Shown here: positions 46,767 to 60,364 of the stretch, in pieces
Layout: each line of letters begins with the position of its first letter
How positions within the stretch are numbered: the first letter of the stretch is position 1
Assembly: GCA_963932145.1 (NCBI GenBank)
Contig: OZ010588.1
Coordinates: forward strand, 103,351,577-103,415,576
DNA length: 64,000 nt
Reading direction: 5' to 3'
Source of the DNA: Acanthosepion lycidas
Taxonomy: Eukaryota > Mollusca > Cephalopoda > Sepiida > Sepiidae
Translations under genes and position numbers: made by a program
Notes under the pieces: generated by a model
The model's database searches: none
Seen by the model: only the letters and a program-made list of their open reading frames with translations
What the model was told of the DNA's origin: nothing

Positions 46767-49700
46767 CTCACCAGTGCTTACCCCAGAAAAGTACCATGCT
46801 TGGAGCAAAAAGAAATAAAGTTCTGGGAAATGGCAACAAATATAGATATGAGGAAATTGTGCCTTTGAGTAGAAATGGTAAAGCCAGAGAAGCAGTGATA
46901 GAAATGCACACTGATAAATTAAACACAGAGGAAGGAATGAAGCTATTGTATGAAAAGTTGGTTTCTTTGTTCAAGGTGGATACTAATCAAGTGGCTCTAA
47001 TGGTATATAGAAATCTTGAAAGATGTATTAGACCACAATATTACTAGTGCTGACTTCATGATAGAATTTGACCATGTAGTTCAGCAACTCTGAACATGAT
47101 ATTAAATTTCCAGATTCTGTATTGGTTTACAGAGCCCTCAAGTGTGCCAATCTGGGGGAAAACAATGGAAAATTAATAATGGCTACATCAAAGATATAAC
47201 ATCCAATGAAATGACAGTCCAAATAATAAAAGGTGATAGGTGTTATACCAGAGACATTAATGAATACTTCCTCGACAGCAATCTATCAAATAAAGTCTGA
47301 ACCAACAGAGGTATACTTAACTCCATCTTTGGATGAAAATAGTGATGTAGAGACAAAGGACATAATGTATAGCTCTGTCCACAGAAATCAACAGAAGTAT
47401 TATTGTGGTAGAAGATGGAGAGGCAATACAATAAAAGAAGCCAAACCATATCAATTATCAAAAGAATAAAACCAATAAACAAAATCTTTTTGGACCTGAT
47501 GGTAAATCCTCTAGATGTGCTATTTGTGAATTTACCATGCACTGGGCTAAAAATTGTCAACATGCCTTTGACAAAGGAAATGCAGAAGTTGTATTCAAAG
47601 CCAATATTGTACTCATGAATCACAATAAATCTGGGGATAGTACGCTCCTGGGACAAACCACTGCTGCCATGATTCTGGACTCGGGTTGCTCCAGGTCAGC
47701 GTGTGGCTTGACTTGGTATAATTGTTATCAAGATACTTTGCCAAAGAAAATTAAAAGAAACATGAATGCAGAGTGAGGCTACATTTAAATTTTGAGATGG
47801 CCAACACTTGAAATCCATGTTCAAAGTGAAGTTACCCTGTACATTAGCAGGAAAAAAATGTTGAAATTCATGCTCATGTAATAGAGTCTGAAATTCCTCT
47901 TTTATTGAGCAAAGATGCTATGAAGAAAACTAATACTCTTCTGAATTTTGAAAATGATAATGTGTCCATGATTGGCCAAAAGTTACAGCTTTCCTGCACT
48001 AACTGTGCATTATTACATCCCTCTTGCCACTCCAGGTCTCAAAAAGAATGAAAGTATTGTTCTGATCAGCACTGTGGATATTAAGAATAAGTGTTGGAGA
48101 AAAAACTAGCAGAAAAACTTTACAAACAATTTAGTCATACAAATTACAAGAAAATGAGTACTCTGCTGAAAGATGCAGGAGTTCTTGATATTGAACTTAG
48201 GAAATTCCAATTGTGACATATGCTTAAAATACAGGAGAGCACAACCCATGCCCATTGTTGGTTTCTCTTTAGCAAAACACTTCAATGAAATGCTATCTAT
48301 GGACATAAAAGAAATTAAAGGGACCAAAGTTCTTCATTTAATAGATGATTTCATCAGATACAGTGTAGCTTATATAATAAAGTTAAAAGATAGTTCAGGA
48401 ATTATTAACATTCTATTTTAGTTTTGGATTGCATATTTTGGACCTCCTAGTTTTCTAACCGATAATGGGTGAGAATTTGATAATGAAGCTTTCAGAGACA
48501 TAGCCCAGAATTTAAATATTATAGTATGAACTACATCAGCACAAGGTCCAGGGAGCAATGGATTACATGAGTGCAAAAATGAAATGGTACTCAGAACTAT
48601 AGAAGTCACTGGTTGCAGGAACTTGCTATTGCTTGGTCACTGAGATCCAAAAAATAATTTGCATAATGTCAGTGGCTATAGTCCAAATCAACTGGTATTT
48701 GGACAAAATCTTAATGTGCCTTCTTCTCCCCAGCTTTAGAGGGTGTTTACATCAAGTGAATCTATAGCTAACAACTTGAATGCTATACATGCAGCAAGAA
48801 AGACCGTTATCCAGACAGTCATCTGAAAAAATTAGAAGAACCTTGTGCCAAAAAGGCGAGACCCATTGCTGCTATTAAATATAGAAATGAAGATCTTGTA
48901 CATTTTAAGAAAAATGAATCAAGCCATTGGATGGAACCAGGAATAGTTATAGGAACTGAAAACAAACAGGTGTTGGTTAAGCATGGAGGAAGCTATGTTA
49001 GAGTCCATCCATGTTGCCTGCAGATATATAAAAATGATTTTGTTGAAGAATTGAATGTACCAACAACTGATGAAAACTGATCCAATATGGAAAATTTGGA
49101 TGATGATTCATGGGTAGACCAAGATAGTCAAAATACAGATTTTGAAGACGCTGTGGATGGTTGACTTGATGGAAAAAAAATATTAGTCCTTCCATGGGTG
49201 ACAATGCAAAAACTGAATTGAATAGCAGTCAGAAGGCAAAAAAAAAAAGGCTGGACGTCTATCAAAAAAAAAAAAAAAAAAAAAAAAATCTGTGAAGGCA
49301 GATAATGGAATTTTACCAAGAATAAGGCAAGAGATAATGTGCAAAGTGGCATCAGACAATGATCTTTCTTGGAAGAAAATGAAAGTTATCAGTCATGCTG
49401 GAAAAGCTACTGGCAAAAAAACAAAATTTTTTGTATGTGTTGAAGTGGAAGACCCAGTTTCGCTTGATTTTGAGATAAATGTGGTAGAGAGGAAAGACTT
49501 TCTTGACTATAAAAAAGAAGATCTACGAGAAGCCCCTTGTGAAAGCAACCCTATTGAAAAGGAATTTCCAGATAATGAGTAGCTTACTTTCAACAGTCAA
49601 TATGCTGAAGCTAAAAAGAAGGAATTACATAGCTGGGCTGAAAACAAATTGTATTCTGTTGTATCAAACTCAGGCCAAAATGCAATTACAACACAAAAAA

Positions 49701-51118
49701 AAAAAAAAAAAGAAGTAAAGCAAAAAAAGGAAGAAGTGACAAAACATGGAATTAAAATAAAGGCTAGACTGGTTGCAAAAGGATTCCAAGATGAAGACTC
49801 AAGATATGTTAGAAGTGACTTGCCCACTTGCTCAAAAGAGCCTACAAATTATCCTAACCCATCATTGTGGCTTTGAGGTGGACATATTCTATGGACATCA
49901 AGATAGCATTTTTGCAAGGGGATCAATTTGAAAGGATTGTCTTTCTAAAACCTCCTCCAGAAACTGAAGTTTCTGAATGTTATATATAGAAGTTAAATAA
50001 ATGTGTATATGGACTGAATGATGCTTCTTGAGAATGGTATTTAACAGTTAGAGAAAAGCTGAAACTGGTAAACAGTCCATCTAAGTATGACCAAAATGGT
50101 TTTTTTTACATGGGACTATAATACTAAGATTAACGGAATCATATCAACCCATGTTGATGACTTCTGGGCAGGCAATGAAAATTTTTTTAGAAAAAGCAAG
50201 TCTTTATGGTCAGATCAGAAGTTTCAAATATCTGTCCTAAGAGTTGTCAGCAAAAGGAGTCCATAATAATTAGTCAAAATGAGTTTGTTAAATCAATCCC
50301 TATAATACTCACAAAGACTAACTATGATTCAAACTCAATTTTGTCAAATGACAAACTCAAATTATGTAGAAGCTCAATGGGAAAGTTAAATTGACTAGCT
50401 ACACAGACACAGCCTGATTTAACTCATGAGATAATTGATGTGACACCAAGATAGAAAGGTGGAGAATGTATCATTGGTAAATAAATCAGCTGGAAAAGCT
50501 AAGAAAATCTTCTCCAGACTGTGAATACCTAACTAAGGCAATCTTGCAAGAATGAAACTAGTGATGTAGGATTTTCTTGACTTAACAATGGAGGATCTCA
50601 AGCAGGATACATTTTCATTATTGTGAGTGACAATGACAGTTATGTTTCTATTTCTTGGCAATCTCATAGAATCAAGAGAGTTGTGAAAAGTACACTGGCA
50701 GCAGAGAAACATGCTATGGTTGATACTATGGAAGCCTGCACTTTTTATAGAAAATATCTTCTACAACATTTATGTATTGAATACAAGCTGGCAAATCTTT
50801 CAGTAATATGTAAAACTGACAATGCAGGCCTATATGAGTCTGCTCGCTCATCTAGTCAAATATTGGATAAAAGACTGAGAATCGAAACTGCAATTATGAA
50901 ATGCTTGAACAAAAGGCAATACATAAACTTGAATAGATTTTCAGCTTGAGCCAAGTTGCAGATTGCCTGACTAAGAAAGCTGTCTCCTCTAACAAGATTC
51001 TGAATCATGTATGTGAGCCTAGAATCTCTTTTTCTTAAAGAGAAAAAAGTACATTAATAAATGTGTGATAAATAAGCTGCCACTATGGTCTACATGAAAA
51101 AGTAAAAAGGGGGAGAGC

Positions 51119-51355
51119 TGTTAACTATGCCGACTTCTAAGATTGAACTCACCATCCTTGGCTAACAAATTAGACTCCTACCCACCAGCTTAATGGATGT
51201 GTTTTAAGCAGTGGCAGTAGCTTATTTCCCTTCTTGCCAAAGTGGATTTAACCATTAGGCAGTATTTAAGTTTTTGTAAATTTCTCCTCAGTGAACATTT
51301 TTCTGTTTGATGAAGTCTTATCATTCTCTTGATTGAGTAAGATCCTGTTTTAACA
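51119..51355 (+). repeat. Copia 3' LTR
   Basis: 237 bp with TG...CA ends and terminal TGTTA/TAACA inverted repeats, preceded by a polypurine tract. Its head and tail match segments at 43982-44016 and about 46632-46690. Confidence 0.8.
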
Positions 51356-51359
51356 CAAG

Positions 51360-52800
51360 TGATTTGCCCATCTTTTCACTCACCTATTCTATCAAATATA
51401 TGCCAGCAAAAAAACATTTTATTTAGTAATAGGAAAGATCATAGGGAGAAACAAGTTCATTCCTTTTTGAAAAATTATTTCAAATTGGTCACAAGCTGGC
51501 TTGGCCAAAATTCAAACATGGTTTGCTAATTTTATTTTACCCAATTAATACTTCCAACTTACACAAATCATCTCAAATGATTATGACTCTCCACAGCTTC
51601 TTTTTTCATTTAATGATCTCACAAGATATAAATATTTGCACTTGCCAACTCTAAATTTAGAAGAAAGAGATAATGATTCTAAGATATCTTTTGATGCTGG
51701 ATGTCATTCTTTTTTTCTTTTCTTTTTTGTCATGACAGTGTTTTGGCTGATCTATACTTTGGCCTTCCTCAAATGTAATCCTTACAGAAAGAAAAGAAAA
51801 AAAGAAAGGGAGATCTCTTTTCCTCATCCCATGTAGTATCCCCAAGAAAAAGACAAAAATCATGTTTGTTACTATACTAGTTAGACTAATTTTAATGGGA
51901 AAGATATTCACATGATTTCTTATTGTTTCCTCCATGGTTTTGAATTTAGACATGTTATCACTCAAGGCTTTAGAGTCCTATTTACTCTGCAATTTCACCT
52001 ATTGCTTATTGAAAAGGAGAGAAGAGAGATGGTTCTGTCTTTAGTTTTAAAATTTTATATCAGCTGAATACCGATTCCATTCTCCTCATTGCTAACCGTT
52101 AGTTCACTTTCACCTCTACCTAAAGATGACAATACATGCCCACAAGCTAATCTCATCCTTAAAGTTATGGGAAGAATTGTGGAGAAAAAGAAATTAGCAA
52201 ATCAAGTTAAACTACTAGGTTGTCAATGTTATTGCTATCACAAACACAAGAGTAGCTTTTCTGCTGAAAGAGATTTTAAAACAAATCTAGAAGTTTGGTC
52301 GACTCTTGGCAATTTTTGAAGTCACCATTTTAATTGTTTAAGTATTAACAGTTAATGTAAGTCCTGGTATCACAGATGAAGATTTATTAAACAAATCCAT
52401 AACATTGTCATTTAATGATTGCATGTAGAGTGAAACAGCAAATACAAGAAACAAACAGATGTTAAACATTTCTATTTCATGGAAATAGAAAACAAGAATC
52501 ATTTAATATGAAATACTTATTTCTCTATGTTATACAACATATTGACATCAGTTAGCACCAGAAACTCACATTGCTGGTAAATGTTGATCTAGCTCCCAAA
52601 AGGTGAAAGCTCTTCGTAGATCTAAGAATGAAGGCATAAAATTAAAACAAGACAAAAAAAATCTCCATAATAATAGAAGTGCTGAAAAGTTTAATTTGAT
52701 GATTTAACCACATTTTGCAGGTTTTTGGCACTCCATCGGTATGTTATGACTTGAAAACAAAGAATAAATGGATTGTCAAGGGTCACGAATTACTGAAAAT
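51360..52800. other. Spacer, nothing recognised
   Basis: No gene. The open frames at 51636-51836 and 52089-52319 have no family motif. Confidence 0.45.
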
Positions 52801-52899
52801 ATTTATGATGACAAGAAGAAAAAAAAAAAAAAGAAAAAAAAAGAAAAAGTAATTCCAAACAAATTTCAGAAAGTGGCTTTATTGCTATAAATAATAATA

Positions 52900-52924
52900 C
52901 TGTGTGTGTGTGTGTGTGTGTGTG
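52900..52924. repeat. (TG)n microsatellite
   Basis: About 12 TG units. An A run of about 29 follows at 52981-53010. Confidence 0.9.
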
Positions 52925-52980
52925 GAGGGGGTCTCTTTCCACTATCCCATGTAATGTCCCCCAATACAGACAAATAAATG

Positions 52981-53012
<32 letters not shown>

Positions 53013-53019
53013 AAAAAAG

Positions 53020-54425
53020 AAATGGTACTTGCTATTATGGTCAGATCAATTTATTTGCACAGTATCTCCTGTGACATAGATGATTTCATATTTTAAATAT
53101 TTTATATTACTCTCCAATCTTTTTTGTGGTTAAGCAGACACATGGATACTGTGTAGCAAGAACAAAATAAGAGAATAACTCCATGTATAAAATAGGTAAT
53201 TGCTTGAATCATGACTTGGTCCAGTCGGTACAATTGCTGTTATTTATTCTTTTCTCCTGTTTAGAAGACTAGTGACTGGTAGACACTACACAGAAAGAGG
53301 AAAAATAAAAACAGAACCTTCTTCCATATACAAATTACATACATAAGTAAGGTAGAAGAATGGATTAGAGAGAGAGATGAGGAGAGTGGGAGGAGGAAGA
53401 TAGGGGTTAGGGGAAGAAAACCAAACAACTTTTGGAATGATAATGACTCCTTTAAAAAGAAATTACAGAAGAAGTGATCAGAATAGCAAAAATCAATTTG
53501 TTCAAATTATTTAAAATGACTACATTTCCTTGTGCTAAATTATTTTTTCTTTTTTTTGCAAATCCTTCTCCAAAATTTGGCAAGACAAAGTTTTAGCATA
53601 GCTTCAGTATTAAGAGATAAAGCAATTTTTGCCAGTACATAAGTGGTCTGGGGGTTGAAAGAAAATTTTCCTACCTTAGATGGAAATAGCTGTGTTTGTT
53701 TAGTCGGCTGGCTGGAGAGCACTTCCCCTGAAAGATACAAAGAAAAAAAAAAAAACATTGAGGTAAAGACTTAAACCTAAGATTCACCTTTAGGTTTTCT
53801 CCAAATCAATTTCAAGAAAAATGTATCAAGAAATAAGATTTCCCAACAGAATTACCCAAATATTGGATGACTTGCAGAGGTGGGGGAGAAAAAATGAGAC
53901 ACAAAATAAAAATATAACAAACAAATTAAGATTTTTAATATTGCAACCATTGAGTTGTCAATAATACAAATGACTAGAAGGAAATAATAGTCTTCTAAAA
54001 TTATCAAATAACAAAAAAAATTAAAAGCAGTTATATATAATTCTGCTGATATAATAAAATATAGTGTTAAATATAAAATATAGGAAAATAGAAATTTCCT
54101 TTAAAAGTAGTACAAGTAACTTAAAAACAAACAGTCATAAAAACACACATTCTATAAATTTGGAGAATAATTTGGGAAACCAGATTTCCAGTAATTATCA
54201 GTAAATTTATTATTATTAAAAGCTAAATCCTTAAAAAAATCATATTTCCCTACAATGACATCAGGTCCATTTTGTTGAATACACAATTGTTGGTGTTTGT
54301 TTATAAGTAACTGTATTCAAATTTCTCAGTTATGAGAATATCCACTGTACATTGAAAAAAATTGTAATTGTCATTATTCATGTGTGTCAAAGTTCATTTT
54401 CATTATAGTGGTCATGGTGTATTTT
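53020..54425. other. AT-rich, nothing recognised
   Basis: No gene. There is a purine-rich patch (GA repeats) at 53366-53425. Confidence 0.45.
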
Positions 54426-54432
54426 GTTTACA

Positions 54433-54538
54433 GTAATTTTATAAAGATATATACAGAAATTAGTAATTTTATAAAGATATATACAGAAATTGGTAATTTT
54501 ATAAAGATATATACAGAAATTGGTAATTTTATAAAGAA
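54433..54538. repeat. 30-bp minisatellite, about 3.5 copies
   Basis: The unit GTAATTTTATAAAGATATAT plus ACAGAAATT(A/G) starts at 54433, 54463, 54493 and 54523 (partial). The copies differ at only one or two positions, so the array is young. Because 30 is divisible by three it opens reading frames on both strands (for example a 10-residue NFIKIYTEI(S/G) repeat), which I regard as artefactual. Confidence 0.9.
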
Positions 54539-54599
54539 GTTGCACCGCACTTTCTCTCTGAGAAATCTTTTTTTTTTTTTTAAACATTAAAAATTTCCT

Positions 54600-56195
54600 T
54601 GGGGCCCAATAAGTATGCATATGTAAATTTGATGTCTTTTCATCAAATCTTTTTGGTTTGCTGTATATAGCATGCAGACAATAATCTCTTCCTAACAAAT
54701 ATATATAACTTTCCATTTGTTTTCTACATTTTGATGTTGGCATATTGAAAGTTTTCATCATAAAAAATATTAAAGTATTGCATTCTAGTTTTCAATTTTG
54801 GTCAGGTGCAATATATATTAGAGTAAAAACTGACAAAGAAATATTTCATATGTTTAACTGGTTGATTATAACGAAAATAAATTTCTTCAGGTTATTATTA
54901 CATGACTTGCTCTAAAATCATTTTTAACCCAACAAAAAAGTTTTGAAATTGGATGGCTGGAAAAAAAAAAAAAAAAAAAATGAACAATTTCGAAGTAGAT
55001 TTTATTTTTGTATTAAAACATTCTTTTCAATTCTTTGAAACTGAGAAAGCACTTGTATACCAAGCACAGCCCTTAATCTGAAATTAAAAACAAGAAAACA
55101 CCACATTTAAAAAATAAATGGGTGAAAACAACACAAAATCCATTAAAAAAGACAACATAACATCAGTTGATGATTTTAACCTTTTATTCTTTTTGGATAA
55201 GAGAAAGCAAAAAAAAAAAAAAAAAAAAAAAAACGAATTTATATATTCTTCATTTTAACAAGAAACAAAGATCAATTCTTTATATAAATATCTCATCCAC
55301 CCACACAAAAAAAAATGATACATCTTTACATAAAGGAATAACTTTTGATCCCTATCAAGGTTGACTAGAAGTAACTGTTTTACTTCTACCAGTTTTGGAG
55401 AATGGTTTGTCCAAATGCTGAATCACTTTCTCACTGTCAACCATTTTGACATGCTAGTGTTAGATTTTTTTAATAAGACAGTGCCCAGGAAGAAGTGGAT
55501 TTGTCTTTCTCAAAGGTTATTGACACAAAATCATATAAGACTTCAAATTTTGTAACTACTAGATTGTCATACCACAAACATTTTGTAGATTAAAAGAAAA
55601 AAATGCTGTCAATTTCTAAATTACATTATACAGAAGACCGAAAAATAATATTCTACTTAAAAGCTAGCTTCTACTCATCAACTATACAATTTGATGTCAA
55701 TGGTTAGAGCATGAAAAAAGACACTTGAAAGGTTTTAATCAGGTTGAACACCAGTCAAAGGGTAATTGATAAGCTATTCTTCTTGCAGACTATTCATTAT
55801 AAAGTAATAAAAGTCATTACCAACTGCTCCATGATTGCACTCTTTCAAGAAAAAATGCCAATTGAAGACCAGATTATGTTGGCCTTATTCTAGTATGCAT
55901 GTGCAAACTCTATGGGAGGTCATTGAGGAGGAGTCAAGAATGAACTTTTATTCAGTTTGACAGAAAGGAGAATAACATGTGGCACATTGTACTGCTTTAC
56001 AAAGTATCAGAGGCAAGAAAGCATTGATTGAAACCAAACAATAATAAACAATGTTGAGTAGCTTAAAATGTTCATTTTGGCATTAAGGACATTTGTTTTT
56101 GACACCATTAGGGAAAAAAAAAATGCTATAACACGAGGTTATTGTCCTTTAACTAGTAGATCAAAAGCATTGGTTCGTGAATTTGGTGTGAGGTC
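54600..56195. other. Mostly AT-rich, possible degraded repeat
   Basis: No gene. TCAAGGTTGACTAGAAGTAAC near 55357 resembles a segment near 43919, so the stretch from 55347 to the Penelope-like piece at 56.4 kb may be one old element. Its limits are not defined. Confidence 0.35.
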
Positions 56196-56199
56196 AATC

Positions 56200-56480
56200 A
56201 CTGGTCTGGGTAGTACAGACTTAGATTCAGCGGAACCATAGCAAGCGATAAGAACAAGACGGAATATCCCTAGACATGGAAAACAGAATGGGAACAATCA
56301 ACCTATATAAATTAAATAATGATTCAGTTTGACATTCACTGAAGGTTACACATATTGAGACTCCTGAAAAAGGTTGGTGGGTTAACAGCTGAAACATTGT
56401 GGTAATAACAACAAAGATGAGGACAATAGTCCTAACATAAATGATATAAATAGTAACTCCTCATTACAAGTTTAGACAGA
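56200..56480 (+). mobile_element. Second Penelope-like repeat copy
   Basis: CTCCTGAAAAAGGTTGG...CAGCTGAAACATTGTGGTAA, then AACAAAGATGAGGACAATAG and later TTTAGACAGATA, aligns with the copy at 39 kb over about 130 bp. The hammerhead-like core is more degraded here. Confidence 0.4.
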
Positions 56481-56570
56481 TAATTTCTAAAGTGGTTCAA
56501 TAAAATATTAAGGGACTGAAACATAAGATAAGAAATGGAGAAGATTGCTGTACTGCTATGTAATGTTTAT

Positions 56571-56576
<6 letters not shown>

Positions 56577-56607
<31 letters not shown>
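56577..56607. repeat. (TA)n microsatellite
   Basis: TA run immediately 5' of a LINE fragment. Confidence 0.9.
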
Positions 56608-56611
<4 letters not shown>

Positions 56612-56930
56612 CGGAATGCAGAAAAGGTTTGTCACAAAGAAATTTGGTCCAATCAACTCAGGTTAAGAATATCATGGACGGAGCATATGGCAAATGGGAA
56701 AGTTTTAAAGAGAAGAGGAAATAGAAAACAAACTGTTGATAACAATCAGAAAGAGTTAAAATGTTTGGGGTACATAATGAGGAAAGATGACTTGGTGACT
56801 TTAACACTTGCAGGATACACTGAAGGCAAGAGAAGCAGTGGAAAGCAGCAAGTAACCCAGTTTAAGGAAATGTAGAGAAAAGCAAGTATCACAAAGGGGT
56901 TTGAATGCAATAAGACAGAAAGCTGTGGAG
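56606..56930 (+). mobile_element. RTE-type LINE, C-terminal fragment
   Basis: An 89-codon frame contains LRISWTEHMANGKVLKR, then KELKCLGYIMRKDDLVTLTLAGYTEGKRSSGKQQ. It matches the familiar endonuclease-reverse transcriptase tail ISWTDRVTNEEVLRR...LKFLGHIMRKEGLE...IEGKRxRGRQR. Only the C-terminus is present, so it is a 5'-truncated insertion. The frame is intact over this piece, which suggests moderate age. Confidence 0.75.
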
Positions 56931-57149
56931 AATCATAATTGCCAAGTTTTCTGGCTGGACATTCAATGTTTTCAAGTGATCAATATAATGGCAGTGATGT
57001 TGTGGCTTGCGTTTGAAAATGTTTTTTTATGTCATTAACAAAACGTTGACTTCATAAAAATACTCATCCTTCACAAGATCTTCCTCAGCATCTTCTTGCA
57101 TCCAATATTTATGACATTAGGTAATACATTTTTTAAAATTGCAAATGCA

Positions 57150-57600
57150 CTCTTACACTATGTAATGTTGTCAGTCACAAAACAGCAGATGTTATTGTAG
57201 CCTATTCCAACACTTGACAGCCCTTTCAAAACTGTCTGACTCAACATTTGTAATTTTTCCATGAAGACAATGTTTACCAAATATATTTTTTCCAAATGAC
57301 CAACTACCACATTCAGTACACTTTTATCACAAGAGGGTGTCATTTCATCAATGATAATCAACTCCAATTTGTTGGCTAGTTTTTCCTTCAAAACCAAGAA
57401 ATGCTCATCAAAAACATGAGGCACATGCATCTGACAAAAATTATCTGGTGTTGTGATCACACATCCTTGGGAGTAATATTTCTTCAAAAATGGTTTCATT
57501 TCTGTAATTTTTTCAAGTGGTATATCAACATATGTCATCATATGCACCAAATCGTATTGGAAATCGCATTGTTGCTCCATACTGATATTTGCAGATTTTC
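57150..57600 (-). pseudogene. hAT-type transposase remnant
   Basis: The 140-codon minus-strand frame carries LELIIIDEMTPSCDKSVLNVVVGHL, then MLSQTVLKGLSSVGIGYNNICCFVTDN. This matches the core of hAT transposase-like proteins of the DUF659 type (family pattern IDEST...V...L, then TV...L...GI...V..FVTDNA). The N-terminal zinc finger and the C-terminal dimerisation region are not present in frame, so it is a fragment of a DNA transposon. Terminal inverted repeats were not found. Confidence 0.6.
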
Positions 57601-57839
57601 CAAATAATGTGTATTGTTTTTTCTAGGGAACTTTCCCTTTGGAGACATCTTTATTTTTTTTTTTTTTTTTGTGCTTCAGCAATTTCTGATCCACAAATGT
57701 GTCCCTCCAAGTTAAATCTACAGTGTGTTGGCAAAAACTGCAAAATAATTTATCATCATCATGATAATAATCATCACGTTAAGCTGGCTCTTCAACTCTG
57801 TATTTTGCTGAAAATGTGAACCCACCAGGTTTGCTAGCC

Positions 57840-59830
57840 TTTTGTTTATTCATTGTGAAAGATAATCAAACAGCATTTAAAAATCTAATTACTAAACAAA
57901 CAACTTATTTTTACTACCATTGACAGCATATTCATATGCTAATATTGCATGTGGGTATTTGCTTTGCGGCAACCAATGGTGACCAGTTTGGCCAGGTTAA
58001 TATCATGAATTAGGTTATGGCACTTGCACAGTACTGGGATCAGTAGTGGAAAATACCCTATGTTATCTATAGAATGACATGCTGCAGCAATATAGGTTGT
58101 AGTGCTTGCACATAGGTGACTGACTTCACTGTGTATTACAAAATAATGATTCTGTCAGGTTCCAGCTCAGGAATTTTACATTTTACTATCAGAATATACA
58201 AACTATTGAAGCGATGACATTGGATATAGCAGAAGTACTACAAAGTACAAAATACATTTATGTTGATAGTATGGTAAATTTAGAAAAAAAAAAAAAAAAA
58301 AAAAAAAAGCTCTGATTTTCACAATAACTTTTTCAATCTCAATCTTTTTTTTTTTTTATTCAGATTTTATTTTTTTAGTAGCAAAAATCCCATTTTCCAT
58401 GATTTTCAGTGTTTTCTACTTTATCTGCATGTTTTTTTTCTTTCTTCATTTTCCATATCATGGAGAACTTGCCACTCTAGTTTACTTTAGAACTCCCAAT
58501 GCATAAATACAAATATGTTTCATGTTGACTCACACTGGGTAGATAAACTTTGTTTTCAAAACTACTGATTGTCTAAATAGGAAATTCTGCTGACTACATT
58601 ACTTATAAAAGTCAGCTTTTGCTCCCTATAAAGAAGCTATCAATACAGAAAATAAGGTTGAGAAGACATGAAAAACACTGGTAAAGAGTGATACACTGAA
58701 GCATAGGTGAATCATTATTAATATTTTGCAATACAAATGAAAAAATATTGGATTCATTCAAGAATGTAGTAACTGGCAAATAATAAAGATTTTAATTGTT
58801 AAAAAGGAGGACTTTGTTTTGACAACGATATGTTACAAGCATGTGAATTCTTTTTTCTTTAATAATTTCTTCCTTGAGAATACACATGGATTCTATGAAG
58901 AGCTGTATAGTCAAGGCATTTGGTTTTCAGCTCAAAGTTTTCAATAATTCAGAAATCATCAAAGTCCGATGAAATATTGAAGAGGAACTACTGAAATTCT
59001 CTTTACAGATGCCTTGTGTCAGACTAGAAAAAAATGGTACAAGAAGTCATAACTACTTTTTTTTTCAGGAAAGGAAAGATTTATCATCACAAAATTTGAA
59101 TTGGTCAACAATAATTCTTTTGTCAAAAATGCTCTTGATACCCAAAATGAACAGAGACTAGTCAGGTCAAGGAAAAAAAAGCAATAGCACTTAGCTTGAG
59201 TTGTGAAATATATTGCCACTTTTCTGCAACATATAACATGAAAGGTAAATTTAATAACAAAAGAATAGATAGATTCCCTCTCCTTCAAGGATCATATAAT
59301 AATTCTGTCATGTGACCACTGTAACTATAAAGGGTTAGTACAGAAAATAAACAAGCCTTTGTTTAGTAAGCATTTCAACAACAATAAAGGCAAGTACACA
59401 GCTCCTTTCCTACCTGACCAACAGTCAATTTCTCCACACTTTGAAGGAAAGAATAATGGTAAAAACAAGATATCCTGACTGATGGCCATTTTCCAAGCAT
59501 TTTTTTTTAATACAATCCTGCATTTATAACAAAAGAAAAAAAAATTCAATGTCACTATCAAAATCCCTTTCCATTGCATTTAAATCCAAGAAGATTGAAT
59601 AAATGTTAAATTGTACAAATAGAATGCTAGAAAAAAAAAGAAAAAAAATATTGAAACTTCTACTAGACATTCTGGTAATTATAAAATCCTAACATTATAA
59701 AATAGATCATATAATCAAGTCTGTATTATAAACTTATATTTCATATTGAACTTCTAGTAAGGAATGACAAAAAACTTGTTCTTCATTGCAAATAATGCTG
59801 TGAGATTGTTTATCTCTGCTCAATCCCATT
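57840..59830. other. AT-rich, nothing recognised
   Basis: No gene over 2 kb. There is an A run at 58284-58308. Open frames at 59019-59288 and 59325-59579 have no domain. Confidence 0.45.
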
Positions 59831-59836
59831 AATATA

Positions 59837-59938
59837 TTAGGTTGGTGCAAAAATAATGACGTAATAATCTCGTTTTTTGACGTATTTTTTAACGTCAAAA
59901 AACAACATTATTACGTCATTATTTTTGCACCAACCTAA
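59837..59938. mobile_element. Mariner-type MITE, 102-bp palindrome
   Basis: Third copy of the TTAGGTTGGTGCAAAA family, with TA at 59835-59836 and 59939-59940. Arms of 47 bp pair around an 8-nt loop (ATTTTTTA) with two mismatches. It is nearly identical to the copy at 10151 outside the loop. Confidence 0.9.
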
Positions 59939-60330
59939 TAACAAGAAAGGCTATAACTCCTAAACTAACAAAATAAATATATTTAAAATAATACATTCTT
60001 GTCAATGAGTATATTTGCAACCCCCCATCCAAAATAAAATAAATAAATGATTTTCCTTAAAACAAACATAATTTGGTAGATGGATATAGATTATTTCAAA
60101 GTCTAAGTTATCTTCCATACCACATTAGATCCTGTTGAAATCAGATGACACAATTCCTGGGCAGCTAAAGAAGTTGGTAGCAACATCTGGTGTCTATATC
60201 GAATTTTAAATAAAACTTCACGCTAAACACTTTCCTCTCATATCTATTTCTTGTAAAAATTATAGCTAATAAATAAATAATAAGTATTTTAAAATGGGAG
60301 AGTTACTTTTTAATCAACACACACACACAT

Positions 60331-60358
<28 letters not shown>
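60331..60358. repeat. (CA)n-(TA)n composite microsatellite
   Basis: A CA run near 60320 passes into a TA run. A similar CA then TA pattern resumes at 60687-60711, beyond the LTR. Confidence 0.85.
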
Positions 60359-60363
<5 letters not shown>

Positions 60364-60364
60364 T

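Larger units (their letters stand above)
43982..51355 (+). mobile_element. Copia-type LTR element, broken, with nested LINE
   Basis: A fossil Ty1/Copia element in plus orientation. The 3' LTR (51119-51355, 237 bp) begins TGTTAAC and ends TTTAACA, right after a polypurine tract (AAAAAGGGGGAGAGC). The element starts with the same TGTTAACTATGCC at 43982. It is flanked by CAAGG and CAAGT (43977-43981, 51356-51360), a plausible 5-bp target duplication. Parts in order: Gag start near 46741, a CX2CX4HX4C zinc knuckle near 47519, a protease DSG near 47680, integrase about 48170-48600, reverse transcriptase about 49740-50200 and RNase H about 50620-50950. That protease-integrase-RT order defines Copia. 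It is clearly broken, with ten or more interruptions. LTR divergence suggests an old insertion. Confidence 0.85.

Noticed and set aside
54387-54761. 124-codon minus-strand open frame with a Tyr-rich repeat
   Set aside because: The repeat is the 30-bp minisatellite; there is nothing else gene-like around it.
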